64,000 bases of DNA from Streptomyces nigrescens. Its GTDB lineage: Bacteria; Actinomycetota; Actinomycetes; Streptomycetales; Streptomycetaceae. The notes beneath the pieces were generated by a model. It was not told the origin of the DNA. It made no database searches and was given only the letters and a program-made list of their open reading frames with translations. Location of the stretch: the NCBI GenBank assembly GCA_024349765.1, contig AP026073.1, positions 7,564,001-7,628,000 of the forward strand, read 5' to 3'. Shown here one piece after another: positions 7,545 through 15,525 of this stretch (positions within the stretch are counted from its first letter, which is position 1; each line of letters opens with the position of its first letter). Position numbers and translations under genes: made by a program.

Positions 7545-9152
7545 ATGACCGCCCCTCACGTACCGAAAGTGGCTGGAATCGAACCAGCTCTGCCCGCTCC
7601 CACGCACACTGTCGGCCCGCATGTGGCGAAGACGCCCGCGGACCCCGCCTCCGGCAGCCCCTCCGACCCCTCCGACGACGCGTCCGACCCCGCCACCGAC
7701 GGAGCCGGAACCGCCGCCCCCGACCCCCCGCCCGGCTCCGCCCCCACCACCCCCGACGTCTCCGCCCTCGACCAACTCGCCGCCGTCCAGGACCGGCTGG
7801 CCGGCTGGATCTCCGACCTCAGCACCCTGCACGACCTGACCGAACGGCTCGCCCGCACGCGGACGTTGGACGAGGCGCTGCACGAGCTGCTGCGCGCCGG
7901 CGCCTCGCTGGTCGGCGCCCGCCGCGGTCTGGTCGTCCTGGCGCCGGCCGACGGCCTCGGCCCGGAGACCACCGTGGGCCTCGGCCTCGGCCACGCCGAG
8001 ATCGGGCACATCGAGACCGTGCCGCGCCGCGCCCTGTCGTACGCGCGGATACTGGACGGCCTTCCGGAGCCGGGCGTCTCCGGCGCCGGCGACGACGTCC
8101 CCGAGGGCACGGTCGGGCCCGACGACCGCACGGAGATCAGCGAGCCCGACATCCCCGGGGAGAAGGACCTCGACCCCCGGCTGCGGGAGGTCGCCGCCCG
8201 CCTCGGGTACGCCGCCAGCTACGCCGTGCCGCTCACCGCCGATCCCGTCGGCCGGACCGGCGCCGCGGTCTGGCTCTACGACGAACCGGCCGCCCCCACC
8301 GAGCGCCAGCGCCACCTCGTCGGCCTCTACCGCACCCACGCCTCCGAGCACCTCGCCCGCCTCCTCGAACTGCACCGCAGCCGGCAGGCCGCCGCCACGC
8401 TCCGCGAGGAGCTGCTGCCGCACCGGCTGCCGCGCGTCCCGGGCGTCCGCCTCGCGGTGCGGCACGCCACCGGACCGCGCGGCGGCGGCGACTGGTACGA
8501 CGCGCTGCCGCTGCCGGACGGCGCGCTGGGCCTGGCGGTCGGCTCGGTGACCGGGTCCGGGCCGAGCGCGGTGGCCGCCATGGGACGGCTGCGGGCGTCG
8601 CTGCGCGCGTACGCGGTCATGGAGGGCGAGGACCCGGTCGCGGTCCTCTCCGACCTGGAGCTGCTGCTGCGGCTGACCGAGCCGGCGCGCAGCGCGACCG
8701 CGCTGTTCGCGTTCACCGAGCCGCCGCCGGGTGCCCCGGGCGGCCCGCCCGCGCCGCCGGTGCCGGGTGTGCTGCCGCGCAAGCTGGTGCTGGCCGGGGC
8801 CGGTCACTGCCCGCCGCTGATCCTCGGGGATCTGCGGACGGAGTTCGTGGAGACCACGCTGTCCGCGCCGCTGGGCATGCTGGCCTGCTGGGAAGCGCCG
8901 AGCGTGGAGATCGAACCGGCCGGCGGCGAGACCCTGCTGCTGTACAGCGACGGGCTGCTGCACCGCACCGGGGAGCCCATGGACCGCGCCTTCGCCCGGT
9001 TGCACACCGCCGCCGCGGGCGTCCCCCGGGCGATCCGCCATGATCCGGAAGCGGTGGCCGACCACGTCCTGCGCACGATGCTGCCGCGGGGGCTGGACGA
9101 CCCGTCGTCGGAGGAGGACGTGGTGCTGCTGGTGGCGTACTTCGAGGAGTAG
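7545..9152 (+). CDS. SpoIIE/PP2C-family serine phosphatase with GAF-like sensor domain
   Basis: 535-residue putative protein phosphatase of the type that dephosphorylates anti-sigma-factor antagonists. A disordered Pro/Ala-rich N-terminus (about 1-75) leads into a GAF-like sensor region (about 85-270) and a SpoIIE/PPM domain (about 285-535). Visible phosphatase blocks are GGGDWYDALPLPDG, LVLAGAGHCPPL and LLLYSDGLLHRTG. The block usually written GDVxGHG reads VGSVTGSG here, with Ser334 replacing a conserved metal-binding Asp, so activity may be altered. Two RsbW-like ATPase genes in the window could belong to the same type of partner switch, but neither is adjacent. Confidence 0.85.
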   Translation: MTAPHVPKVAGIEPALPAPTHTVGPHVAKTPADPASGSPSDPSDDASDPATDGAGTAAPDPPPGSAPTTPDVSALDQLAAVQDRLAGWISDLSTLHDLTERLARTRTLDEALHELLRAGASLVGARRGLVVLAPADGLGPETTVGLGLGHAEIGHIETVPRRALSYARILDGLPEPGVSGAGDDVPEGTVGPDDRTEISEPDIPGEKDLDPRLREVAARLGYAASYAVPLTADPVGRTGAAVWLYDEPAAPTERQRHLVGLYRTHASEHLARLLELHRSRQAAATLREELLPHRLPRVPGVRLAVRHATGPRGGGDWYDALPLPDGALGLAVGSVTGSGPSAVAAMGRLRASLRAYAVMEGEDPVAVLSDLELLLRLTEPARSATALFAFTEPPPGAPGGPPAPPVPGVLPRKLVLAGAGHCPPLILGDLRTEFVETTLSAPLGMLACWEAPSVEIEPAGGETLLLYSDGLLHRTGEPMDRAFARLHTAAAGVPRAIRHDPEAVADHVLRTMLPRGLDDPSSEEDVVLLVAYFEE

Positions 9153-9300
9153 CGCCCGCGATTGTGCAGGTCAGGCGGGTGAGCGGTCGTGCCCCGGAAG
9201 GGGGCGCGGCCGCTGCCCGACAGGTCACACCCGTTGCCCCCTGGACCGTCATCCGTCGGCACATACGATGGAATGCGGTTCACTCTTAAAAGGAGGCATT

Positions 9301-10758
9301 GTGACCGACGAGCTCACGCCGGAGACCCCGGACGAGGACGAGCAGCCGATCAAGCAGCGCAAGAACGGCCTTTACCCGGGCGTCTCGGACGAGCTCGCGG
9401 AGAACATGAAGAGCGGCTGGGCCGACACCGAGCTGCGCGACCTGCAGCCGATCGAGCAGGCCCCGAACGCCGCCCGCCGCCGCGCCGCGCTGTCCGCGCG
9501 CTTCCCCGGTGAGCGCCTGGTGATCCCGGCGGGCAACCTGAAGACCCGCTCCAACGACACCGAGTACTCCTTCCGCGCCTCGACCGAGTACGTCTACCTC
9601 ACCGGCGACCAGACCGACGACAGCGTGCTGGTCCTGGAGCCCACCAAGGACGGCCACGAGGCGACGCTCTACCGCCTGCCCCGTTCCGACCGCGAGAACG
9701 GCGAGTTCTGGCTCAACGGCATGGGCGAGCTGTGGGTGGGCCGCCGCCACAGCCTCACCGAGTCCGCCGCGCTGCTCGGCGTGGCCTGCAAGGACGTGCG
9801 GGAGCTGGCCGAGGCGCTCAAGGAGGCCACCGGCCCGGTCCGCGTCGTCCGCGGGCACGACGCCGGCATCGAGGCCGCGCTGGCCGACAAGGTCACCGCC
9901 GAGCGCGACGAGGAACTGCGGGTCCACCTCTCCGAGGCCCGGGTGGTCAAGGACGAGTTCGAGATCGGCCAGCTGCAGAAGGCCGTCGACTCCACCGTCC
10001 GCGGCTTCGAGGACGTCGTGAAGGTCCTGGACAAGGCCGAGGCGACGTCCGAGCGCTACATCGAAGGAACGTTCTTCCTGCGCGCCCGCGTCGAGGGCAA
10101 CGACGTCGGCTACGGCTCGATCTGCGCCGCGGGCCCGCACGCCACCACCCTGCACTGGGTCCGCAACGACGGCCCGGTCCGCTCCGGCGACCTGCTGCTG
10201 CTGGACGCCGGTGTGGAGACCGACACCCTCTACACCGCGGACGTCACCCGCACCCTGCCGATCAACGGCCGCTTCTCCGACCTCCAGCGCAAGATCTACG
10301 ACGCGGTCTTCGAGGCCCAGGAGGCGGGCATCGCGGCGGTCAAGCCGGGCGCCGCCTACCGCGACTTCCACGACGCGGCGCAGCGGGTGCTCGCCGAGAG
10401 GCTCGTCGAGTGGGGCCTGGTCGAGGGCCCGGTCGAGCGGGTGCTGGAGCTCGGCCTGCAGCGCCGCTGGACCCTGCACGGCACCGGCCACATGCTCGGC
10501 CTGGACGTCCACGACTGCGCCGCGGCGCGCACCGAGACGTACGTCAACGGGACGCTGGAGCCCGGCATGGTCCTCACCGTCGAGCCCGGTCTGTACTTCC
10601 AGTCGGACGACCTGACGGTCCCCGAGGAGTACCGCGGCATCGGCGTCCGCATCGAGGACGACATCCTCGTCACGGATGACGGCAACCGGAACCTCTCGGC
10701 CGCGCTGCCGCGCCGGTCCGACGAGGTCGAGGCCTGGATGGCCGGGCTGAAGAAGTAA
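9301..10758 (+). CDS. pepP: Xaa-Pro aminopeptidase (aminopeptidase P, M24B)
   Basis: Cytoplasmic metallopeptidase removing N-terminal residues ahead of proline. The 485-residue product has the creatinase-like N-domain (about 60-210) with ASTEYVYLTGD, and the pita-bread M24 domain with LLLLDAGVETDTLYTADVT supplying two metal-binding Asp residues, a GTGHMLGLDVHD block with the catalytic and metal His, and VLTVEPGLYF plus GVRIEDD supplying the two Glu ligands. All five ligands are present. The GTG start at 9301 follows a near-ideal AAAAGGAGG. A terminator-like hairpin follows at 10767. Confidence 0.95.
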   Translation: MTDELTPETPDEDEQPIKQRKNGLYPGVSDELAENMKSGWADTELRDLQPIEQAPNAARRRAALSARFPGERLVIPAGNLKTRSNDTEYSFRASTEYVYLTGDQTDDSVLVLEPTKDGHEATLYRLPRSDRENGEFWLNGMGELWVGRRHSLTESAALLGVACKDVRELAEALKEATGPVRVVRGHDAGIEAALADKVTAERDEELRVHLSEARVVKDEFEIGQLQKAVDSTVRGFEDVVKVLDKAEATSERYIEGTFFLRARVEGNDVGYGSICAAGPHATTLHWVRNDGPVRSGDLLLLDAGVETDTLYTADVTRTLPINGRFSDLQRKIYDAVFEAQEAGIAAVKPGAAYRDFHDAAQRVLAERLVEWGLVEGPVERVLELGLQRRWTLHGTGHMLGLDVHDCAAARTETYVNGTLEPGMVLTVEPGLYFQSDDLTVPEEYRGIGVRIEDDILVTDDGNRNLSAALPRRSDEVEAWMAGLKK

Positions 10759-10765
10759 CCCTGGT

Positions 10766-11419
10766 TCACGGGCCGGTGGCGTCGTCCGCCGGCCCGTGGC
10801 CTTCCCGCGGGTACGCGCCCGCCCGGGCCGCGGCCCACACGGCGGTGGCCGCGGATTCCGCCAGCGCCGCGTCGACCGGGCGGCGGGCGATCAGGATCCG
10901 GTAGTAGAAGGGCGCGCCGAGCGCCGACATCACCTGCTCGGGATCGGTTTCCGCGGGCAGTTCGCCGCGCGCGACGGCCCGCTCCACCATCTGGCCGGCC
11001 AGCGCCAGCCGTTCGCCGAAGAACGACCGCAGCACGGTGGCCACCTGCGGGTCGCGGGCCGCCGCGGACACCACCGCCTCGATGAGCCGCCGCATCCGCG
11101 GCTCGCCGTAGAACGCGGTTATCGAGCGGGCCAGCGCACGCAGGTCGCCGGGGAGCGTGCCGGTGTCCGGCAGCGGCACGTCGGCGCTCAGCTCGGTCAG
11201 CAGGTCGCAGACCAGGCCCTCGATGCTGCGCCAGCGCCGGTAGAGCGTCGCGACGTGGATGCCCGAGCGCTGGGAGACCTTCTCCATGGTGAGTCCGGCG
11301 AACCCGCCGGCGCCCAACTCCTCGAACACCGCGGCCAGTACGGCCTCGCGGGTGCGCGCCGTACGCCCGCCGGGTCGGGTCTCGCCCGGGGCGCCCTGGG
11401 GCTGGTGCGCTGTCGTCAC
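10766..11419 (-). CDS. TetR-family transcriptional regulator
   Basis: 217-residue repressor-type regulator. The helix-turn-helix is GFAGLTMEKVSQRSGIHVAT, followed by LYRRWRSIEGLVCDLL as the recognition and connecting helices; the C-terminal two-thirds is a TetR_C-type ligand domain. It converges on pepP with only 7 bp between stops. A 24-bp interrupted palindrome lies 52-75 bp upstream of its ATG and is the obvious candidate for autoregulation. No transporter or enzyme is divergent from it, so the regulon is unknown. Confidence 0.9.
   Translation of the reverse strand: MTTAHQPQGAPGETRPGGRTARTREAVLAAVFEELGAGGFAGLTMEKVSQRSGIHVATLYRRWRSIEGLVCDLLTELSADVPLPDTGTLPGDLRALARSITAFYGEPRMRRLIEAVVSAAARDPQVATVLRSFFGERLALAGQMVERAVARGELPAETDPEQVMSALGAPFYYRILIARRPVDAALAESAATAVWAAARAGAYPREGHGPADDATGP
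10767..10798 (+). terminator. Hairpin downstream of pepP, inside the end of the TetR gene
   Basis: CACGGGCCGG at 10767-10776 pairs perfectly with 10789-10798. The stem starts 9 bp after the pepP stop and coincides with the last codons of the convergent TetR gene, so one sequence serves as coding DNA on one strand and as a terminator on the other. Confidence 0.6.
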
Positions 11420-11470
11420 GCCGGCTCCGTATTGCAGTGCGGGATCACGCCAAGTATTGTCCGAGAAAGA

Positions 11471-11494
11471 CTAACGCGAGCTTCTTCGCGTTAG
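11471..11494. promoter_or_regulatory. Interrupted palindrome, probable TetR operator
   Basis: CTAACGCGA (11471-11479), six spacer bases, then TCGCGTTAG (11486-11494), perfect 9-bp arms. Placed upstream of the TetR gene start at 11419 and well clear of the end of the next minus-strand gene, it looks more like an operator than a terminator. Confidence 0.5.
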
Positions 11495-11678
11495 ATTTGG
11501 TGTGCGCCGGTCTCGCAGGGACAGGGGACGCCGCGGGGGAGGTCCTCCCACCGCGAGGCCGCGCCGCCATCCCTCCCGAGCAGGCACTTTCCGGCCAGCC
11601 CGCGGCCCCGCGAGGCAGCACCACACTTACACTCCGCGCCGCCGCGTCCGATGCCCGCGCACGTCCCCTGCCGACACC

Positions 11679-12167
11679 TCAGGACGCCATCGGCAGCGCC
11701 GCGCCCTCCCGCCACTTGAGGATCTTGTCGAAGCTGACCACCGCGCCCGGGCGGCCGGTGCGGTTGCGGTAGCGGACGTGGTCGGTGAGGGCCTCGATGA
11801 GAAAGAGCCCCCGGCCGTCCTCCGCGAACGCGGGGGCCTGGGCGGGGGCGGGGACGGGGGCCGGCAGAGGGCGGTCCGCGGGGCTATGGGGCGGGGCGGA
11901 GGGGGCGCCGCGGAAACCGGGGCCCGAGTCGGTGACTTCGATGCGGCAGGTGTCGCCGTCGATGAAGACCGTCACGCGGTAGTCCTCGGGGGCTCCGTCG
12001 CCGCCGTGCTCGACGGCGTTCGCACACGCCTCGGAGAGGGCGACCGACAGGTCGTAACAGATGTCCGGGTCGACGCCCGCCGTTTCCATCGTGCCCAGCA
12101 GCAGACGCCGGGCGAGCGGCACGCTCGCAGCCTCGCGCCGCAAATGGAGTGACCACCAGATGCTCAT
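11679..12167 (-). CDS. RsbW-like ATP-binding anti-sigma regulatory protein
   Basis: 162-residue GHKL ATPase related to anti-sigma kinases. Motifs: VALSEACANAVEHGG (N-box), IEVTDSGPGF (G1) and EDGRGLFLIEALTDHVRYRN (G2). A Pro/Ala-rich insert, PAPVPAPAQAPAF, separates G1 and G2 and lengthens the lid region compared with standard RsbW. I chose the ATG at 12167 because GGAGG and GGAG both precede it; an upstream ATG at 12197 is less likely. Unlike the ATPase at 2948 it ends soon after the fold. No adjacent sigma factor or antagonist. Confidence 0.85.
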   Translation of the reverse strand: MSIWWSLHLRREAASVPLARRLLLGTMETAGVDPDICYDLSVALSEACANAVEHGGDGAPEDYRVTVFIDGDTCRIEVTDSGPGFRGAPSAPPHSPADRPLPAPVPAPAQAPAFAEDGRGLFLIEALTDHVRYRNRTGRPGAVVSFDKILKWREGAALPMAS

Positions 12168-12414
12168 CGCTCCAGCCTCCTGGCCGCGGCTCGACATATC
12201 GATACGTATTGCCGTGCCCCAAGGTCCGTAAGCATGTCCGGGACGTGATACCGCTCATTCGGCGGATGCGAAGAGTGAGCGCATCGGTGTAGGCGCAGCG
12301 CCGCGCCCGCGCCTCCGCGCGCCCCGGCGGACGCCCTGGACGCCCCTGAGAGGCGCCCCTTCGGGCCGCCCTGCCGTAGGCCGCGGGCGGGGGCAGTGGG
12401 ATGATGGCGCGGCC

Positions 12415-13311
12415 ATGATTGCCCCGCCCGCCTCCCCAGCGCGCGCGGCCGCGGACCTGCGGCTGCTGAGGGCCGCGGTCTTCACCGCGGTCTGTGTCGC
12501 GCTGTCCGCGGCCGGGCACATGATCGCTTCCTGCGCCGCCGTTCCGCTGTGGACGCTGGGCGTCGCCGCCGCCGTGGTGTTCGCGGTCGCGGCGCCGCTG
12601 GCCGGCCGGGAGCGGACGCTGCCGGGCATCGCCGCGGGACTCGCGGTGGGCCAGCTGGCACTGCACTCGCTGTTCGTGTGGGGCCAGGTGTGCGGCCTGA
12701 CGACGGCCGAGCGGATGGCGCGGCAGCGGATGCCGATGGCCGGGACGGCGACCGGTTCCGGGGGATCCGGGCACGGCGCGCTGTCCGACGCGACGGCCGT
12801 GGACCTGGCCCGGCACCTGATGTGCGGGCTCGGCACGGGCCGGCTGGACGGTGCGCGGGCGCGGCGGCTCCTCGACGGGGGCGGCTACGACATGGCCTCC
12901 GCGGCCGGTCTGGGCGCACCCGGCGGACCCGGGACGGCCGGTGGCGCCGCTGCCGACCCGGCGATGACGCACGGTCTGCTGCCGTCGCTGCCCATGCTGC
13001 TGGGGCACCTGCTGGCCGCGCTCGCGGTCGGCTGGCTGCTGCGGCGGGGCGAGGCGGCCCTGTGGCGGCTGGTCCGGCTGTCGGCCCCGGCGGCGTACGA
13101 GCTGACCGTCCACGCCCTGCTCGGCGCGGTGCGCGGGGCACTCACGCTCGTCGGCGCCCTGCTCGCGGGCCTCGGCGCGGCGCACGAGGCACTGCTGCGC
13201 GCCCTCGTTTCGTACGGGGATGACAAACCCGGCCCGCAAGGTGCCGCGCTCGACCACAGTGTGATCCGGCGAGGGCCGCCTGTCGTGACCGCCCTGGCCC
13301 TCGCGGCCTGA
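12415..13311 (+). CDS. Hypothetical membrane protein preceding the copper genes
   Basis: 298 residues with about four to five predicted membrane segments (for example AAVFTAVCVALSAAGHMIA and LWTLGVAAAVVFAVAAPLAG, then GIAAGLAVGQLALHSLFVWG). Between segments lies a Met/His/Gly-rich loop (MARQRMPMAG ... GHGALSDATAVDLARHLMCG) that could bind copper. I do not recognise a named family. It is followed on the same strand by YcnI, 143 bp away, with an unusual pair of hairpins between them, so co-regulation with the copper operon is likely but not shown. Confidence 0.65.
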   Translation: MIAPPASPARAAADLRLLRAAVFTAVCVALSAAGHMIASCAAVPLWTLGVAAAVVFAVAAPLAGRERTLPGIAAGLAVGQLALHSLFVWGQVCGLTTAERMARQRMPMAGTATGSGGSGHGALSDATAVDLARHLMCGLGTGRLDGARARRLLDGGGYDMASAAGLGAPGGPGTAGGAAADPAMTHGLLPSLPMLLGHLLAALAVGWLLRRGEAALWRLVRLSAPAAYELTVHALLGAVRGALTLVGALLAGLGAAHEALLRALVSYGDDKPGPQGAALDHSVIRRGPPVVTALALAA

Positions 13312-13333
13312 CGTCACGCGACGCACGTTCCCA

Positions 13334-13367
13334 CATGGGAGTACCTCCCATGCCCTCAAGGCATGGG
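13334..13367 (+). promoter_or_regulatory. Overlapping, mutually exclusive hairpins upstream of the copper operon
   Basis: CATGGGAG (13334-13341) can pair with CTCCCATG (13345-13352), or the shared segment CCCATGCC (13347-13354) can pair with GGCATGGG (13360-13367). Both stems are perfect and cannot form together. They lie 88-121 nt upstream of the YcnI start and 23 nt after the previous stop. This could be a terminator for the upstream gene or an attenuator-like switch. Confidence 0.45.
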
Positions 13368-13454
13368 GGCGGGTACGGGCTCGCGCGGCGTCGCCGTGTG
13401 CGCGCCACCGATCACCGTCACCCGTATCTCTCTCCTTCCTGTGGAGTGCTTTCC

Positions 13455-14258
13455 ATGTCGAACGCGTCGACCATGCCCAGCGAGCCCACGATGTCCGGGA
13501 CTTCCGGGACTTCCGGGACTTCCAAGTCATCCGGAATTGCCGGATTCGTCAAGACCAGACTGCCCCTGGTGGGCGGAATCGCGGCCGGCAGTGTGCTGCT
13601 GCTCGCCGGGCCGGCCTTCGCGCACGTCAGCGTGCAGTCCGACGATGCCCCCAAGGGCGGCTTCGCCACGGTCAACTTCAAGGTCCCCAACGAGCAGGAC
13701 CACGCCTCCACGGTGAAGCTCGAGGTGACCCTGCCGACCGACCACCCGCTGGCGTCGGTCATGCCCCAGCCGGTGCCCGGCTGGAAGGTGTCGGTCACCA
13801 AGACCAAGCTCGCCAAGCCGATCGAGATGGAGGGCGAGAAGATCACCGAGGCGCCCTCGAAGATCACCTGGACCGCCGACGGCAAGGGCGTCGAGCCCGG
13901 CCAGTTCCAGCAGTTCCCGCTCTCCATCGGCCAGCTGCCCAAGGACGCCGACCAGCTCGTCTTCAAGGCCCTCCAGACGTACGACAACAAGCAGGTCGTG
14001 CGCTGGATCGAGCCGACGAAGGAGGGCGGCCCGGAGCCGGAGAACCCCGCGCCGGTGCTCAAGCTCACCGCCGCCGAGGACGACGCGCACGGCGCGGCCG
14101 CCGACGCCAAGAGCGAGGACAAGGCCGGGGACGTGAAGACCGCCGCGGCCGCCGACACCAGCGACAACACCGCCCGCCTCCTGGGCGCCGCGGGCATCGT
14201 CGTCGGCGTCATCGGCGTCGGCTTCGGCGTGTTCGCCGGCCGGCGGCGCAACGCCTGA
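13455..14258 (+). CDS. YcnI-family copper-binding membrane protein (DUF1775)
   Basis: 267-residue exported copper-binding protein. A Ser/Thr-rich start is followed by a signal peptide (LPLVGGIAAGSVLLLAGPAFA), giving a mature protein that begins HVSVQSDD; the N-terminal His of mature YcnI is the known copper-binding position. The DUF1775 beta-domain spans about 58-200, then an acidic linker and a C-terminal membrane helix (LLGAAGIVVGVIGVGFGVFAG) ending RRRNA, typical of anchored exported proteins. It is the first recognised copper gene in the run and is followed by Sco. Confidence 0.9.
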   Translation: MSNASTMPSEPTMSGTSGTSGTSKSSGIAGFVKTRLPLVGGIAAGSVLLLAGPAFAHVSVQSDDAPKGGFATVNFKVPNEQDHASTVKLEVTLPTDHPLASVMPQPVPGWKVSVTKTKLAKPIEMEGEKITEAPSKITWTADGKGVEPGQFQQFPLSIGQLPKDADQLVFKALQTYDNKQVVRWIEPTKEGGPEPENPAPVLKLTAAEDDAHGAAADAKSEDKAGDVKTAAAADTSDNTARLLGAAGIVVGVIGVGFGVFAGRRRNA

Positions 14259-14266
14259 TCGCCACC

Positions 14267-14303
14267 ACGGGCCGGGCGGCGCCCCACCGCGCCGCCGGCC
14301 CGT
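14267..14303 (+). terminator. GC-rich hairpin between YcnI and Sco genes
   Basis: ACGGGCCGGGCGGCG (14267-14281) pairs with CGCCGCCGGCCCGT (14290-14303) with one bulged base. No U-rich tail follows, so it may lower rather than stop transcription into the Sco gene. Confidence 0.5.
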
Positions 14304-14361
14304 CGCCCCGTTCCCCTGAGCGGGGCGCCGGACCACACCACACAAACGGGATACATCTGCA

Positions 14362-15024
14362 ATGCGTAGCGCAATGCGTAGAAGGGCCCTGCTCGCCTCC
14401 GCCGTCGCGGCCGTCACGGCATTCGGCCTGACCGCCTGCGACCAGGGAGGCGACGGCGACAAGCCGGTCGCCCAGGTTTCCGGGGGCACCGCCGCCAAGC
14501 CCATCGTCACGCTCGACAGCCCGATGGAGAAGCCGGACCTGGTCCTGACCGACTCCCAGGGCGCCAAGTACGACCTGCTGGAGAAGACCAAGGGCCACCC
14601 GACGCTGATCTACTTCGGCTACACCCACTGCCCGGACGTCTGCCCGCTGACCATGGCCAACATCGCGGTCGCGGTGAAGCAGCTGCCGAAGGCCGAGCAG
14701 AAGGACCTGCGGGTCGTCTTCGTCACCTCCGACCCGGAGCGCGACACCCCCGCCGCCCTCAAGAAGTGGCTCGGCGGCATCAACAAGGACTTCATCGGTC
14801 TGACGGGCCGCTTCGACACCATCCAGGCGGGCGCCCGCAGCGTCAACATCGGCATCGAGAAGCCGGTCAAGAAGAAGAACGGCGATGTGGTCTCCACCCA
14901 CGGCGCGCAGGTCCTGCTGAGCTCCCCCAAGGACGACAAGATCCACTGGCTGGGCATGCAGGAGGCGACCTCCGACAACTACACCACCGCACTTCCGAAG
15001 ATCATCAAGGGACAGAACCCGTGA
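14362..15024 (+). CDS. Sco/SenC-family copper chaperone lipoprotein
   Basis: 220-residue thioredoxin-fold lipoprotein that delivers copper to extracytoplasmic targets such as the CuA site of cytochrome oxidase. The lipobox is FGLTAC (Cys about 26). The copper motif is complete: THCPDVCPLTMANIA (CxxxC) plus the later His in VVSTHGAQVLL. Orthologues in S. lividans (Sco) pass copper on to oxidase and support morphogenesis. The start could be the ATG at 14362 or the one at 14374. Its stop overlaps the next start by four bases (GTGA), so the two chaperones are translationally coupled. Confidence 0.93.
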   Translation: MRSAMRRRALLASAVAAVTAFGLTACDQGGDGDKPVAQVSGGTAAKPIVTLDSPMEKPDLVLTDSQGAKYDLLEKTKGHPTLIYFGYTHCPDVCPLTMANIAVAVKQLPKAEQKDLRVVFVTSDPERDTPAALKKWLGGINKDFIGLTGRFDTIQAGARSVNIGIEKPVKKKNGDVVSTHGAQVLLSSPKDDKIHWLGMQEATSDNYTTALPKIIKGQNP

Positions 15025-15467
15025 ACCGCCGCACCACCCTCGCCGCCGCCCTCGCCCTCACCGCCGGTCTGGCCCTGAGCGCCTGCGACGACGGCAGCGC
15101 CCCCAAGCTGTCGGTCAGCGGCGCGTACCTGCCGCAGCCGGTCACCCAGGACATGGCCGGGGCGTTCTTCACCGTCAAGAACACCGGCGGCACCGCCGAC
15201 AAGCTCACCTCGGTCACCAGCAACTTCGCCAAGGACATCACCCTCCACAAGACGTCCGGCGGAAAGATGGAGCAGGTCGACTCGCTGCCGATCCCGGCGA
15301 ACGGCGAGCTGAAGCTCAGCCGCGGCGGCAACCACCTGATGTTCATGGGCCTCAAGTACAAGCCGACCAAGGGCGACGTGATCACCCTCCAGCTGCAGTT
15401 CGCCCATGCCGAGCCCGTCAGGGTGAGCGTCCCGGTCAAGGCCGTCAACTACCAGCCGAAGAAGTAA
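15021..15467 (+). CDS. PCuAC-family copper chaperone lipoprotein
   Basis: 148-residue extracellular Cu(I) chaperone. A short lipoprotein signal ends in LALSAC (Cys about 22), followed by the PCuA_C cupredoxin-like domain. The expected His/Met ligands are visible: DMAGAFFTVKN, KDITLHKTSGGKMEQVDSL and the GGNHLMFMGLK strand. The GTG start overlaps the Sco stop. In S. lividans the equivalent protein (ECuC) exchanges copper with Sco, which matches this coupling. From established family knowledge the pair hands copper to secreted enzymes and oxidase. Confidence 0.92.
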   Translation: MNRRTTLAAALALTAGLALSACDDGSAPKLSVSGAYLPQPVTQDMAGAFFTVKNTGGTADKLTSVTSNFAKDITLHKTSGGKMEQVDSLPIPANGELKLSRGGNHLMFMGLKYKPTKGDVITLQLQFAHAEPVRVSVPVKAVNYQPKK

Positions 15468-15525
15468 CGGGCGGCACGGTACGTCACGCAACCGCACTCA
15501 CACGGCAGTTGAGGGAGCGATCACT

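Noticed and set aside
7572-7588. tRNA T-arm-like sequence on the minus strand (GCTGGTTCGATTCCAGC)
   Set aside because: The 5-bp stem and 7-nt loop look right, but no matching acceptor stem or anticodon arm lies at the expected distance, and the bases are in the coding start of the phosphatase.
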